From Streptomyces sp. V2I9 (GTDB taxonomy: Bacteria > Actinomycetota > Actinomycetes > Streptomycetales > Streptomycetaceae): 64,000 bases of DNA. Positions within the stretch are counted from its first letter, which is position 1. Each line of letters starts with the position of its first letter. Of this stretch, positions 1-8,618 are shown piece by piece. The stretch covers positions 496,001-560,000 of the forward strand of contig NZ_JAUSZJ010000002.1 in assembly GCF_030817475.1 (NCBI RefSeq). Direction: 5' to 3'. Below the pieces are notes generated by a model that was given only the letters and a program-made list of their open reading frames with translations, had not been told where the DNA came from and ran no database searches. Made by a program: the position numbers and the translations under genes.

Positions 1-441
1 GTGCGGCCCATCGAGGTGGCCGAGGCGGCGCAGAAGCTGGCCACCGAGCACGATCTCGTGCTGGTGGAGGGTGCGGGCGGGCTGCTCGTACGGTTCGACG
101 ACGAGGGCGGCACGCTCGCGGACGCGGCCCGGCTGCTGTCCGCCCCCGTGCTGGTGGTGGCCCCCGCGGGCCTGGGCACGTTGAACGCCACCGCGCTGAC
201 GGCGGAGGCGTTGCGGAACCGGGGCCTGGACTGCCGGGGCGTGGTGATCGGCAGCATGCCGGCGGAGCCGGACCTCGCGGCCCGGTGCAACGTCGAGGAC
301 CTGCCGGCGGCGGCCGGCGCACCCCTGCTGGGCGCGGTGCCGGCCGGTGCGGGCGCGCTGCCGGCGGCGGAGTTCGCGGCGCGCGCGCCGGAGTGGCTCG
401 CTCCGGCGCTGGGCGGGACCTGGGCCCCGGCCCGGTACTGA
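1..441 (+). CDS. bioD: Dethiobiotin synthetase, C-terminal part (cut by window start)
   Basis: The reading frame is open at base 1 and stops at a TGA at 439-441, giving 146 residues, roughly the last two thirds of a BioD of about 235 residues. The VEGAGGLLV block near residue 22 is the conserved loop of ATP-dependent dethiobiotin synthetase, which closes the ureido ring in the penultimate step of biotin synthesis. The P-loop lies upstream, outside the window. The rest ([18 protein letters not shown], then a C-terminal Ala-rich domain) fits the family. The true start is not visible, and the GTG at base 1 should not be taken as one. Confidence 0.85.
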   Translation: MRPIEVAEAAQKLATEHDLVLVEGAGGLLVRFDDEGGTLADAARLLSAPVLVVAPAGLGTLNATALTAEALRNRGLDCRGVVIGSMPAEPDLAARCNVEDLPAAAGAPLLGAVPAGAGALPAAEFAARAPEWLAPALGGTWAPARY

Positions 442-539
442 GCGCGCGGTTTCCGGACCGGTCCTTCGAGGGTCGGCGGCCGGCGGTCCGGGGGAGAACG
501 GACGAGGAGCCGCACGTCCACTCCTCACGGAGGTCCGTC

Positions 540-1216
540 ATGCACCTGCGCAGCGGGAAGCTCCCGCGGGACGCCGTGCACCACCCGGTCTTCGCCCGCT
601 TCCACGCCCGGTTCGGCGTGACCGCCGACTCAAGGCCGGCGTCGCCGCGTACCGCGAGGAGCTGCTGTCGGGGCTCTCCGGCCGGGTCATCGAGATCGGG
701 GCGGGGAACGGGCTGAACTTCGCCCACTACCCCGGCGCCGTCTCCGAGGTCGTGGCGCTGGAGCCGGAACACTCGCTGCGGCAGCTCGCCGTCCGCGCCG
801 CGCTGCGCGCCGAAGTGCCGGTGGATGTGGTGCCGGGCGTGGCGGAGGCGATCCCGGTGAAGAGCGAGGGCTTCGACGCCGCCGTCGCGTGCCTGGTGCT
901 GTGCACCGTACGGGATCGGCCCCGGACGCTCGCCGAGATCAGGCGCGTCCTGCGGCCGGGCGGCGAACTGCGTTTCCTCGAACACGGATCGGCTCCGGGC
1001 CGGATGGCGGTCATGGTGCGGCGGGCGGCCGACCGGACCCTGTGGCCGCTGCTCTTCGGCGGCTGCCACACGGCACGGGACCCGCCGGCCGCGATCGAGG
1101 CGGCGGGCTTCGAGCTGGGCACGTACCGCGGACTGCGGATTCCGGAGACAGGCCCGCGACTGCCGTCGCCGCCGTGCGTGCCGGGGGTGGCCCGGAAGCC
1201 GTTCACGGAGGGGTGA
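540..1216 (+). pseudogene. Class I SAM-dependent methyltransferase, frameshifted
   Basis: An ATG at 540 sits behind a good ribosome site (CGGAGG at about 528-533) and begins MHLRSGKLPRDAVHHPVFARF, a typical start for Streptomyces UbiE-like methyltransferases. About 31 codons later the homologous protein continues in another frame (KAGVAAYREELL, then motif I IEIGAGNGLNF). The switch lies at about 630-632 (GACTCAAGGCC) and one added base would restore a single 225-aa protein ending at 1216. SAM motif I and the post-I acidic residue (VVALEPE) are intact downstream. The substrate is unknown. Either the gene is inactivated or the sequence is one base short here. Confidence 0.7.
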
Positions 1217-1311
1217 ACCGCCGGCCGGGACCGGCACTCCCTCCGGCCGGGGGGCGCACCGCCGCGGGCCCCGGGGTTACGGGCCGTCGACGGCCGGGGT
1301 TTCGCGCTCTC

Positions 1312-1683
1312 TCAGACGCTCCACTGCCGCAGTTCGTCGGCGATGGCCCGGACGTCCGCCTTGCCCTGTTTGACCAACAGGGCGAGATCGCGGACCTGCT
1401 CGGGCGAGGTGATGACCTTGAGCCCGGAGGCGACCAGATAGCCGTACGCGACGGCCGAGGCGAACATCGCGTTGGAGTGTTCGAGGGCGGGCACATGCAG
1501 CAGCAACTGCAACAGGGCGGCCGCCCGTGCGTGCGGATCGGTGTAGACGGCGCTGCCGAAGATCTCCGCGTCGTGCCGTGCGACGGCGGCGACGAGCGCA
1601 CCCCAGTCCACGACCTGCGGGTCACCGGGCGTCTTGTGCTCGGCCACCATCAGCAGCCAGGAAAGGTCGATCCGGAGGTTCAA
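1312..1683 (-). CDS. Doc/Fic-like toxin
   Basis: A 123-aa protein resembling the small Doc-type toxins of Streptomyces: an N-terminal LRIDLSWLL segment, a helical body and a Fic-core-like stretch, PALEHSNAMFASAVAYGYL. The core Asn is present, but the His and Arg of the canonical HxFx(D/A)(A/G)N(K/G)R motif are not, so AMP- or phosphate-transfer activity is doubtful. The best start is TTG at 1683-1681, which overlaps the antitoxin stop as TTGA, so translation should be coupled to the antitoxin. It is the second gene of a two-gene operon. Whether it is an active toxin or a degenerate Fic fold is uncertain. Confidence 0.65.
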   Translation of the reverse strand: MNLRIDLSWLLMVAEHKTPGDPQVVDWGALVAAVARHDAEIFGSAVYTDPHARAAALLQLLLHVPALEHSNAMFASAVAYGYLVASGLKVITSPEQVRDLALLVKQGKADVRAIADELRQWSV

Positions 1684-1907
1684 CGGGTGCCTTCGCGCTC
1701 CGGGCCGAACTCCTCGGCGAACACCGACTCGTACTGCTTCATGAAATCGGCCGCGGCCTCGACGAACGTATGGCCCACCTCGCCCGCGTCCTGCTTGACG
1801 AGTTCCTCTATGTAGCGGTTCACGCTCACCCCCCTCTGCAGCGCGCGCTGCCGCGCCGCCTCGGCGGTGGCCTCGTCCACTCGAACGTTCAGCTGAGTCT
1901 TCGGCAC
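1680..1907 (-). CDS. Ribbon-helix-helix antitoxin
   Basis: A 75-aa protein. Its first half, TQLNVRVDEATAEAARQRAL, is a classic ribbon-helix-helix (CopG/Arc-like) DNA-binding strand and helix; the C-terminal half is a charged tail suited to toxin neutralisation. GTG start at 1907. There is no well-spaced ribosome site, but a -10-like TAGCGT lies six bases upstream, so the transcript may be leaderless. The stop overlaps the start of the Doc-like toxin gene by TTGA. A perfect inverted repeat over the promoter (1916-1935) is the expected autoregulatory site. Confidence 0.75.
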   Translation of the reverse strand: MPKTQLNVRVDEATAEAARQRALQRGVSVNRYIEELVKQDAGEVGHTFVEAAADFMKQYESVFAEEFGPEREGTR

Positions 1908-1913
1908 GCTCCC

Positions 1914-1943
1914 ACGCTAGCGCGGGCGCGCTAGCACCGGCAA
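1914..1943 (-). promoter_or_regulatory. Promoter and palindromic operator of the RHH-Doc operon
   Basis: Reading the minus strand, TTGCCG (1943-1938), an 18-bp spacer and TAGCGT (1919-1914) form a plausible -35/-10 pair ending six bases before the GTG start. A perfect inverted repeat, GCTAGCGC-GGGC-GCGCTAGC (1916-1935), covers the -10 and spacer. Ribbon-helix-helix antitoxins usually bind such repeats to repress their own operon, so autoregulation is inferred from position. Confidence 0.55.
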
Positions 1944-2050
1944 GGGGGCGGACCGGGGCGAAGACACGCGTTCGCCGGACGACGGACCGCCTTCTTGGCA
2001 TGGTGGATGGCTGGAGCACCTAGTTCGTTCTTCTCCTACGGAGGCATCTC

Positions 2051-2932
2051 ATGACCAGGCCGTTCCGCTTCGGCGTCAACCTGATGGCCCCCACCGACGG
2101 GGCCGGGTGGCGGGCCCGCTGCCGCCAGGCGGAGCAACTCGGCTACGACGTGATCCTGGTCCCGGACCACCTGGACATGCCTGCTCCCTTCCCTTCCCTG
2201 GTCGCCGCGGCCGAGGCCACGGAGCGGCCCCGCGTCGGCACCTTCGTCCTGAACGCGGGGTTCTGGAACCCGACCCTCCTCGCCCGCGAGACGGCCGGTA
2301 CCGACGCGCTCGCCTCGGGCCGTCTGGAGCTGGGCATCGGGGCCGGATACGTCCGCGCGGAACACGAGCGGGCGGCCATCCCGTTCCTGACGCCCGGTGG
2401 GCGCGTGGACCATCTGCGCCGCACGGTGGAGGAGCTGGACCGGGCGCTGCGCGACGAGGCGTACCTGCCCGCGCCCGCGCAGCGGCCCCGCGTCCCGCTG
2501 CTCATCGGCGGCAACGGAGACCGGGTGCTGCGGCTGGCCGCCGAGTACGCGGACACCGTGGCCTTCACGGGGGCGGCGGGCAACAAGGACGGGACGCTCT
2601 CGGCCCTGACCGCGGACCAGCTCGAAGCGCGGGTCGACGCCTACCGGGGCTTCTCCGCACGGCGGGAGAGCCCGGCGGAGCTGAACCTGCTGCTCCAGCT
2701 GGTCGCGGTCACCGACGACCGGCGGTCCGCCGTCCGGCCGCTCCTGGAGCACATGCCCCACCTGAGCGAGGACGAGGTGCTGGAGCTGCCGATCGTCGCG
2801 GTCGGCAGCGCGCGCCGGATCGCCGACCAGCTGCGGGAGCAGCGCGAGCGGTTCGGGTTCTCGTACCTGACCGTCCTCGAACCGGCGATGGAGGCCTTCG
2901 CGCCGGTGCTGGAGGAACTGGCGGGCACCTGA
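2051..2932 (+). CDS. F420-dependent LLM-class oxidoreductase (TIGR03621-like)
   Basis: A 293-aa protein with the luciferase-like monooxygenase barrel: RFGVNLMAP at the N-terminus, the LGYDVILVPDHL segment, ARETAGTDALASGRLELGIGAGY and a later PLLIGGNGDRVLRLAAEYAD. These match the actinobacterial F420-dependent LLM family of about 295 residues. It probably reduces or oxidises a small organic substrate with cofactor F420 in the cytoplasm; the substrate cannot be read from sequence. The ATG at 2051 follows a clear GGAGG at 2040-2044. It is transcribed away from the toxin-antitoxin pair. Confidence 0.8.
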   Translation: MTRPFRFGVNLMAPTDGAGWRARCRQAEQLGYDVILVPDHLDMPAPFPSLVAAAEATERPRVGTFVLNAGFWNPTLLARETAGTDALASGRLELGIGAGYVRAEHERAAIPFLTPGGRVDHLRRTVEELDRALRDEAYLPAPAQRPRVPLLIGGNGDRVLRLAAEYADTVAFTGAAGNKDGTLSALTADQLEARVDAYRGFSARRESPAELNLLLQLVAVTDDRRSAVRPLLEHMPHLSEDEVLELPIVAVGSARRIADQLREQRERFGFSYLTVLEPAMEAFAPVLEELAGT

Positions 2933-3062
2933 CGACACCGGATCCGGGTGCCGGGCGGCGTCGGTCCGGGGCCGGGCGGGTTTCCGGGGGGCCGGGCCCG
3001 GACCGGCTCCGGGTGGCCGCATCGTGAAATGCGGTCGAGGCCGTGCCGGGGCGGGTGGTGGG

Positions 3063-3506
3063 ATGACCGCCATGAACGATCTTTCGACAACCGTACGGTC
3101 CGCGACCGCCGCCGACCTGGACAAGATCCTCGCGTTCTGGAAGGTGGCCGCCGAAGGCGTCAGCATCAGCGACGACGACGGCGGGATCGCCCGCTTGGTG
3201 GAGCGGGACCCGGAGGCGTTGATCCTCGCCGAGCGGGACGGGGAGCTGGTCGGGACGGTGATCGCGGGCTTCGACGGCTGGCGGTGCCACCTCTACCGGC
3301 TCGCCGTCCATCCCGGCCGGCGGCGTGAGGGTGTGGCCGGCGCCCTCCTGGCGGCGGCGGAGGAGCGGTTCACCGCGCTGGGCGGGCGGCGCGCGGACGC
3401 CATGGTCCTCGACCGCAACGCCCTGGCCCACCACGCCTGGCGCGCGGCGGGCTACGGGCCCGAGCCGCAGTGGAGCCGCTGGGTGAAGCCTCTGGCGGGC
3501 CCGTGA
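3063..3506 (+). CDS. GNAT family N-acetyltransferase
   Basis: A 147-aa single-domain GNAT. Visible landmarks are VRSATAADLDKILAFW at the start, the beta4 strand LVGTVIAGF and the acetyl-CoA loop LAVHPGRRREGVAGALL, which fits the R/Q-x-x-G-x-G/A signature. The start is placed at ATG 3063 (MTAMNDLSTTV); 3072 is an alternative ATG and an in-frame GTG at 3024 is also open. The acceptor substrate is unknown. It stands alone between the LLM gene and the CNNM operon. Confidence 0.8.
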   Translation: MTAMNDLSTTVRSATAADLDKILAFWKVAAEGVSISDDDGGIARLVERDPEALILAERDGELVGTVIAGFDGWRCHLYRLAVHPGRRREGVAGALLAAAEERFTALGGRRADAMVLDRNALAHHAWRAAGYGPEPQWSRWVKPLAGP

Positions 3507-3703
3507 CCGTTGCCCGGCCCGGACGCGGTAGGCCGGGGTTTCGCCGGGCAGACGCCTACGATGACATGCCCCTCCGTCGCTTCCCCCGCCGAAAGGTGTG
3601 AACGTCCGCCCATGGGCGAGCCTCCCAGCAGCCGATTCCCCCGATGCCGCCGACACCGCGCGGCCCCCGCGCCTCTGCCCGATCATGGGACGGAGGTGAA
3701 CCG

Positions 3704-5041
3704 ATGATCGAAGTCCTTCTGCTGTTCATCGCCCTGCTGCTCTGCCTCGCCTGCGGCGCGTTCGTCGCGGCGGAGTTCTCGCTGACCACGGTGGAGCGCA
3801 GCGAGCTCGAACGGGCCGTCGAGCGGGGGGACCGGGGCGCTTCGAGCGCGCTCAAGGCCGTCCGCGGCCTCACCTTCCAGCTCTCGGGGGCCCAGCTCGG
3901 CATCACCGTCACCAACCTGGTGATCGGCATGCTCTCCGAACCGTCCATCGCCGCACTCATCCGGGGTCCGGTCGAGGCGGCGGGGCTGCCTCCGGCGGCG
4001 GCGTCCACCCTGGCGCTCGTCATCGGTACGGCGCTGTCCACGGTGGTCCTGATGGTCGTCGGCGAGCTGGTCCCGAAGAACTGGGCGATCTCCTCCCAGC
4101 TGGCCGTGGCCAAGGCGGTGGCCACTCCGCAGCGGGTGTTCACCGCGGTGTTCCGGCCCTTCATCAGCCACCTCAACAACACCGCCAACCGGATCGTGCG
4201 CCGCTTCGGCCTGGAGCCGACCGAGGAGCTGGCCTCCGCCCGCAGCCCGCAGGAGCTGGTGGCGCTGGCCCGGCACTCGGCGAAGGAGGGGGCGCTGGAG
4301 GCGGACACGGCGGAGCTGTTCGTCCGCACCCTGAACCTCTCGGAGCTGACCGCGGAGAACGTGATGACCCCGCGCGTCCAGGTGACCGCGCTGGAGGTGC
4401 ACGCGACGGCCGAGGACGTCGCCAACGCCACCCGCGCGACCGGTCTGTCCCGCTTCCCCGTCTACCGGGGCAGCCTGGACACGGTGGTCGGCGTGGCCCA
4501 CATCAAGGACGTCCTGGCGATCCCCGCCGACCGCCGCCCCCGTACCCGCGTCTCGGAGCTGCTGCGTGAGCCCCTGCTCGTACCGGAGACGCTCACCGTG
4601 GACAAGCTGCTGGACCGGTTGTCCGGCAAGCTCGCCATGGCCGTGGTGATCGACGAGTACGGCGGTACGGCCGGGGTCGCGACGCTGGAGGACATCGTGG
4701 AGGAAGTCGTCGGCGAGGTCCGCGACGAGCACGATCCGCACGAGACGCCCGACCTCGCCGCCGCCGGTGAGGACGCCGACGGCCGCGCCCTGTGGTCGGC
4801 CGACGGGGCGGCGCGCACCGATCAGCTCCGCCGGATCGGACTGCGGGTGCCGGACGGGCCCTACGAGACCCTGGCGGGGCTCATCGCCGCCGAGCTGGGC
4901 CGGATCCCCACGGTGGACGACAGCATCGAGCTGGAGGGGTGGCGGATCGACGTGGTGGACGCGTCGGGACGCCGTGCCGCGCGGGCCATGCTGCACGCCC
5001 CGCTGCCGGGGTCCGAGGACGGAACGGAGGACGAGCGGTGA
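3704..5041 (+). CDS. CNNM/HlyC-CorC family membrane protein (full length)
   Basis: A 445-aa protein with the full family architecture: an N-terminal DUF21/CNNM membrane domain (residues about 1-190, several hydrophobic helices, with GELVPKNWAIS near its end), a tandem CBS pair (about 205-335, including VMTPRVQVTALE and IDEYGGTAGVATLEDIVEEVVGE) and a C-terminal CorC_HlyC domain (about 350-435). The family is linked to magnesium or cobalt efflux; actual specificity is inferred. ATG 3704 has a strong GGAGGTG site. About 140 bases lie between a -10-like TACGAT (3556-3561) and the start. The stop overlaps the next paralogue by GTGA. Confidence 0.85.
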   Translation: MIEVLLLFIALLLCLACGAFVAAEFSLTTVERSELERAVERGDRGASSALKAVRGLTFQLSGAQLGITVTNLVIGMLSEPSIAALIRGPVEAAGLPPAAASTLALVIGTALSTVVLMVVGELVPKNWAISSQLAVAKAVATPQRVFTAVFRPFISHLNNTANRIVRRFGLEPTEELASARSPQELVALARHSAKEGALEADTAELFVRTLNLSELTAENVMTPRVQVTALEVHATAEDVANATRATGLSRFPVYRGSLDTVVGVAHIKDVLAIPADRRPRTRVSELLREPLLVPETLTVDKLLDRLSGKLAMAVVIDEYGGTAGVATLEDIVEEVVGEVRDEHDPHETPDLAAAGEDADGRALWSADGAARTDQLRRIGLRVPDGPYETLAGLIAAELGRIPTVDDSIELEGWRIDVVDASGRRAARAMLHAPLPGSEDGTEDER

Positions 5042-6057
5042 TCGTTCTCCAGCTCTTCATCGGCCTGCTCACGCTGGTCGCCAATGCCTTCTTCGTCGGC
5101 GCCGAGTTCGCCCTGATCTCGGTGCGCCGCAGTCAGATCGAGCCGGAGGCCGAGGCCGGAAACCGGCGGGCCCGCAGTGTCATCTGGGGCCTGGAACACG
5201 TCTCCGCGCTCCTCGCCGCCGCCCAGCTCGGCATCACCCTCTGCACCCTGGTGCTGGGCATCGTCGCCGAACCGGCCATCGCGCACCTGCTGGAGCCGGT
5301 CTTCGACGCGGTCGGGGTGCCGCACGGGCTGGTGCACCCGCTGTCGTTCGTCATCGCGCTGAGCGTGGCGACCTATCTGCACATGCTGCTCGGCGAGATG
5401 GTCCCGAAGAACATCGCCCTGGCCGAACCGGCGCGTTCCGCTCTGCTGCTGGGACCGCCACTGGTGGCCATGGCCCGTGCCCTGCGGCCCGTGATCTTCA
5501 CCATCAACGCGTTCGCCAACGCCCTGCTCAAGCTGTTGCGGGTGGAGACGAAGGACGAGGTCTCCGCGACGTTCTCCGACGACGAACTGGCCCGGATGGT
5601 GCAGGACGCCGGTGACGCGGGACTGGTGGACGACCGCTCGGCGCAACGGCTCCACCACGCTCTGGAGCTGGGCCGCCGTCCGGTACGGGACGTGGTCATG
5701 CCGGTCGACCGGGTGCTGTACGCCCGGGTCGGCACGACCCCGGAGGAACTGGAGCGGCTGTCGTCCGAGTCCGGCTTCTCCCGCTTCCCCGTCATGGACG
5801 GCGAGCAGCGCATCCTCGGCTACCTCCACGTGAAGGACGCCCTGGACGCGACGCCCCGCGACCTCCCCTTCCCGGTCTCGGCGATGCGGCCGATCGCGCG
5901 GGTACGGGCGGCGACCCCGCTGGACGACGTGCTGACCGCACTGCGCCGCAGCCGGACCCATCTGGCGGCCGTGCTCGACGAGGACGGGCGGCTGGCCGGC
6001 ATGGTCACGATGGAGGACGTCCTCCGCGAACTCGTCGGGCGACCGGGATCCCGCTGA
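5038..6057 (+). CDS. CNNM/DUF21 and CBS membrane protein, lacking the CorC_HlyC domain
   Basis: A 339-aa paralogue of the preceding gene, starting at a GTG that overlaps its stop (GTGA). It has the DUF21 membrane domain (GELVPKN equivalent: GEMVPKNIALAEP) and a CBS pair (VVMPVDRVLYARVG; VLDEDGRLAGMVTMEDVL) but ends right after the second CBS motif, so the C-terminal CorC_HlyC domain is absent. The tight overlap suggests that the two proteins form a heteromer, with the first supplying the cytoplasmic regulatory domain. Ion specificity is unknown. Confidence 0.83.
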   Translation: MIVLQLFIGLLTLVANAFFVGAEFALISVRRSQIEPEAEAGNRRARSVIWGLEHVSALLAAAQLGITLCTLVLGIVAEPAIAHLLEPVFDAVGVPHGLVHPLSFVIALSVATYLHMLLGEMVPKNIALAEPARSALLLGPPLVAMARALRPVIFTINAFANALLKLLRVETKDEVSATFSDDELARMVQDAGDAGLVDDRSAQRLHHALELGRRPVRDVVMPVDRVLYARVGTTPEELERLSSESGFSRFPVMDGEQRILGYLHVKDALDATPRDLPFPVSAMRPIARVRAATPLDDVLTALRRSRTHLAAVLDEDGRLAGMVTMEDVLRELVGRPGSR

Positions 6058-6067
6058 CGCCGTCCCC

Positions 6068-6109
6068 CACCCTTTCGGCCCGCTCCGGCACGGGCGGGCC
6101 GAAAGGGTG
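6068..6109 (+). terminator. Hairpin terminator after the CNNM pair
   Basis: A perfect 16-bp stem, CACCCTTTCGGCCCGC (6068-6083) with GCGGGCCGAAAGGGTG (6094-6109) and a 10-nt loop, starts 11 bases after the stop codon. There is no U-tract, as is common in Streptomyces. Confidence 0.8.
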
Positions 6110-6129
6110 CGCGATAGGATCGCCGGGCC

Positions 6130-6999
6130 ATGGAATCGAATGCCTCCTACAGCAGTCTCGTCGCGGTCGGCGACTCGTTCACCGAGGGCATGTCGGACCT
6201 GCTGCCCGACGGCTCGTACCGGGGCTGGGCCGATGTTCTCGCCTCCCGGCTGGCGGCCCGCTCCCCCGGTTTCCGGTACGCGAATCTCGCCGTACGCGGA
6301 AAGCTCATCGGCCAGATCGTGGACGAGCAGGTGGAGCCGGCGGCCGCCCTCCGGCCCGATGTCGTCACGCTCGTCGGTGGGCTCAACGACACCCTGCGCC
6401 CGAAGTGCGACATGGGGATGGTCCGGGGGCGGCTGGAGGAGGCCGTGGAGCGTCTCGCACCCTCCTGCGAGCAGCTGGTGCTGATGCGCAGCCCCGGCCG
6501 CAGCGGGCCGGTGTTCGACCGGTTCCGTCCCCGGATCGAGGCGCTGTTCGCCCTGATCGACGATCTGGCCGGGCAGCACGGGGCCGTCGTGGTGGACCTC
6601 TACTCGGCGCCCTCGCTCGCCGACCCCCGGATGTGGGACGTCGACCGGCTGCACCTCACCGGCGAAGGGCACCGGCGCGTCGCCGAGGCCGTCTGGCAGG
6701 CCCTGGGGCTGCCCGCCGAGCTGGACTGGCGTGCGCGGATGCCCGCGACCGCGCCGCCGCGCTGGGCGGCCCGGCGCACCGAGGACATCCGCTTCGCGCG
6801 GCGGCACCTGGCCCCCTGGATCGGGCGGCGGCTCACCGGCCGTTCCTCCGGCGACGGACGCCGGGGCGCGCAGTTCGACGCCGCGACGGGCCGGGCCTTC
6901 TGGATCACCCCCGCGGACGCGGAGAATCCGGGTCCGGTGACGGGATGGCGGCGTGCCGTGACGCCCGACGCCGCGATGGGCACCGCGGAGACCGGCTGA
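6130..6999 (+). CDS. SGNH/GDSL hydrolase
   Basis: A 289-aa protein with the SGNH blocks: VGDSFTEGM (block I, Ser nucleophile near residue 15), RGKLIGQ (block II Gly), VGGLNDTL (block III, Asn) and DRLHLTGEGH (block V, Asp and His). This catalytic set fits an esterase or lipase-like hydrolase. There is no signal peptide, so a cytoplasmic location is likely. The C-terminal 60 residues are basic and unlike the core family. A TAGGAT -10 hexamer (6115-6120) ends nine bases before the ATG and there is no ribosome site, suggesting a leaderless transcript. Confidence 0.82.
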   Translation: MESNASYSSLVAVGDSFTEGMSDLLPDGSYRGWADVLASRLAARSPGFRYANLAVRGKLIGQIVDEQVEPAAALRPDVVTLVGGLNDTLRPKCDMGMVRGRLEEAVERLAPSCEQLVLMRSPGRSGPVFDRFRPRIEALFALIDDLAGQHGAVVVDLYSAPSLADPRMWDVDRLHLTGEGHRRVAEAVWQALGLPAELDWRARMPATAPPRWAARRTEDIRFARRHLAPWIGRRLTGRSSGDGRRGAQFDAATGRAFWITPADAENPGPVTGWRRAVTPDAAMGTAETG

Positions 7000-7139
7000 C
7001 GCGGGGGCACCGCGGCGACGGACTGGCCGAGGTGTGCAGGTCAGAGCTCGTCCCCGGCTCCTCGCCCGATGCCTTCGTAGCAAACCACGAACCGGGGTGC
7101 GGCGTCGGCCTGCACGAACCGCCAGTAGAATCCGTCTAC

Positions 7140-8582
7140 GTGAACGCCGTGTCTGCGAAGCCTCGCATCCCCAATGTCCTGGCCGGCCGCTACGCCTCCG
7201 CGGAGCTGGCCGTCCTCTGGTCCCCCGAGCAGAAGGTGAAGCTGGAGCGTCAGCTGTGGCTGGCGGTGCTGCGCGCTCAGAAGGACCTCGGGATCGAGGT
7301 GCCCGACGGGGCGCCGGCCGACTACGAGCGCGTGCTCGACCAGGTGGACCTGGCCTCCATCGCCGAGCGCGAGAAGATCACCCGGCACGACGTGAAGGCC
7401 CGGATCGAGGAGTTCAACGCCCTCGCCGGCCATGAGCAGGTCCACAAGGGCATGACCTCACGGGACCTGACGGAGAACGTCGAGCAGCTGCAGATCCGCC
7501 TCTCGCTGGAGCTGATGCGCGACCGCACGGTCGCCGTGCTCGCCCGGCTCGGCAAGCTCGCCGCGGAGTACCGCGAGCTGGTGATCGCCGGACGCTCGCA
7601 CAACGTCGCCGCGCAGGCCACGACGCTGGGCAAGCGGTTCGCGACCGCGGCCGACGAACTGCTGGTCGCCTACGGCCGCCTGGAGGACCTGCTCTCGCGC
7701 TACCCGCTGCGCGGGATCAAGGGCCCGGTCGGCACGGCGCAGGACATGCTGGACCTGCTGGGCGGCGACGCGGACAAGCTCGCCGACCTGGAGCAGCGCA
7801 TCGCCGCCCACCTCGGCTTCTCCGAGGCCTTCACCTCGGTCGGCCAGGTCTACCCCCGGTCGCTCGACTACGACGTGGTCACCGCCCTGGTGCAGCTCGC
7901 CGCGGCTCCCTCCTCGGTGGCCAAGACCATCCGGCTGATGGCCGGCCACGAGCTGGTGACCGAGGGCTTCAAGCCCGGCCAGGTCGGCTCGTCCGCGATG
8001 CCGCACAAGATGAACACGCGCTCCTGCGAGCGGGTGAACGGCCTGATGGTGATCCTGCGCGGCTACGCCTCGATGACGGGCGAGCTGGCGGGCGACCAGT
8101 GGAACGAGGGCGACGTGTCCTGCTCCGTGGTCCGCCGGGTGGCGCTCCCGGACGCGTTCTTCGCCTTCGACGGCCTGCTGGAGACCTTCCTGACGGTGCT
8201 GGACGAGTTCGGCGCGTTCCCCGCCGTCGTGGCGCGCGAGCTGGACCGTTACCTCCCGTTCCTGGCGACCACCAAGGTCCTGATGGGCGCGGTGCGGGCC
8301 GGAGTGGGCCGCGAGGTCGCGCACGAGGCGATCAAGGAGAACGCGGTCGCCTCCGCCCTCGCGATGCGGGAGCAGGGCGCCGAGCGGAACGAGCTGCTGG
8401 ACAGGCTCGCCGCGGACGAGCGGATTCCGCTGGACCGGGCGCAGTTGGACGAGCTGATGGCCGACAAGCTCTCGTTCACGGGTGCGGCCGGCGACCAGGT
8501 GACCTCGCTGATCGCCCGGATCGAGAAGATCGCCGAGCAGCACCCGGAGGCCGCGGGCTACGCTCCCGGCTCGATCCTCTGA
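7140..8582 (+). CDS. purB: Adenylosuccinate lyase
   Basis: A 480-aa fumarase/aspartase-superfamily enzyme that splits SAICAR and adenylosuccinate in purine synthesis. The family signature GSSAMPHKMN is at about residues 283-292, and KPRIPNVLAGRYAS is the usual actinobacterial PurB N-terminus; the length is as expected. The GTG at 7140 is preferred over GTG 7149. TAGAAT (7126-7131) lies eight bases upstream with no Shine-Dalgarno sequence, so the mRNA may be leaderless. It is transcribed alone and followed closely by the glycosylase gene. Confidence 0.95.
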   Translation: MNAVSAKPRIPNVLAGRYASAELAVLWSPEQKVKLERQLWLAVLRAQKDLGIEVPDGAPADYERVLDQVDLASIAEREKITRHDVKARIEEFNALAGHEQVHKGMTSRDLTENVEQLQIRLSLELMRDRTVAVLARLGKLAAEYRELVIAGRSHNVAAQATTLGKRFATAADELLVAYGRLEDLLSRYPLRGIKGPVGTAQDMLDLLGGDADKLADLEQRIAAHLGFSEAFTSVGQVYPRSLDYDVVTALVQLAAAPSSVAKTIRLMAGHELVTEGFKPGQVGSSAMPHKMNTRSCERVNGLMVILRGYASMTGELAGDQWNEGDVSCSVVRRVALPDAFFAFDGLLETFLTVLDEFGAFPAVVARELDRYLPFLATTKVLMGAVRAGVGREVAHEAIKENAVASALAMREQGAERNELLDRLAADERIPLDRAQLDELMADKLSFTGAAGDQVTSLIARIEKIAEQHPEAAGYAPGSIL

Positions 8583-8618
8583 CCGGCACCGCCCGCGACG
8601 CCTGAGCCCCGAGGCAGC

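Noticed and set aside
3556..3703. Riboswitch in the CNNM leader
   Set aside because: The 140-base leader tempted an M-box or ydaO-like call, but I find no conserved elements of either.
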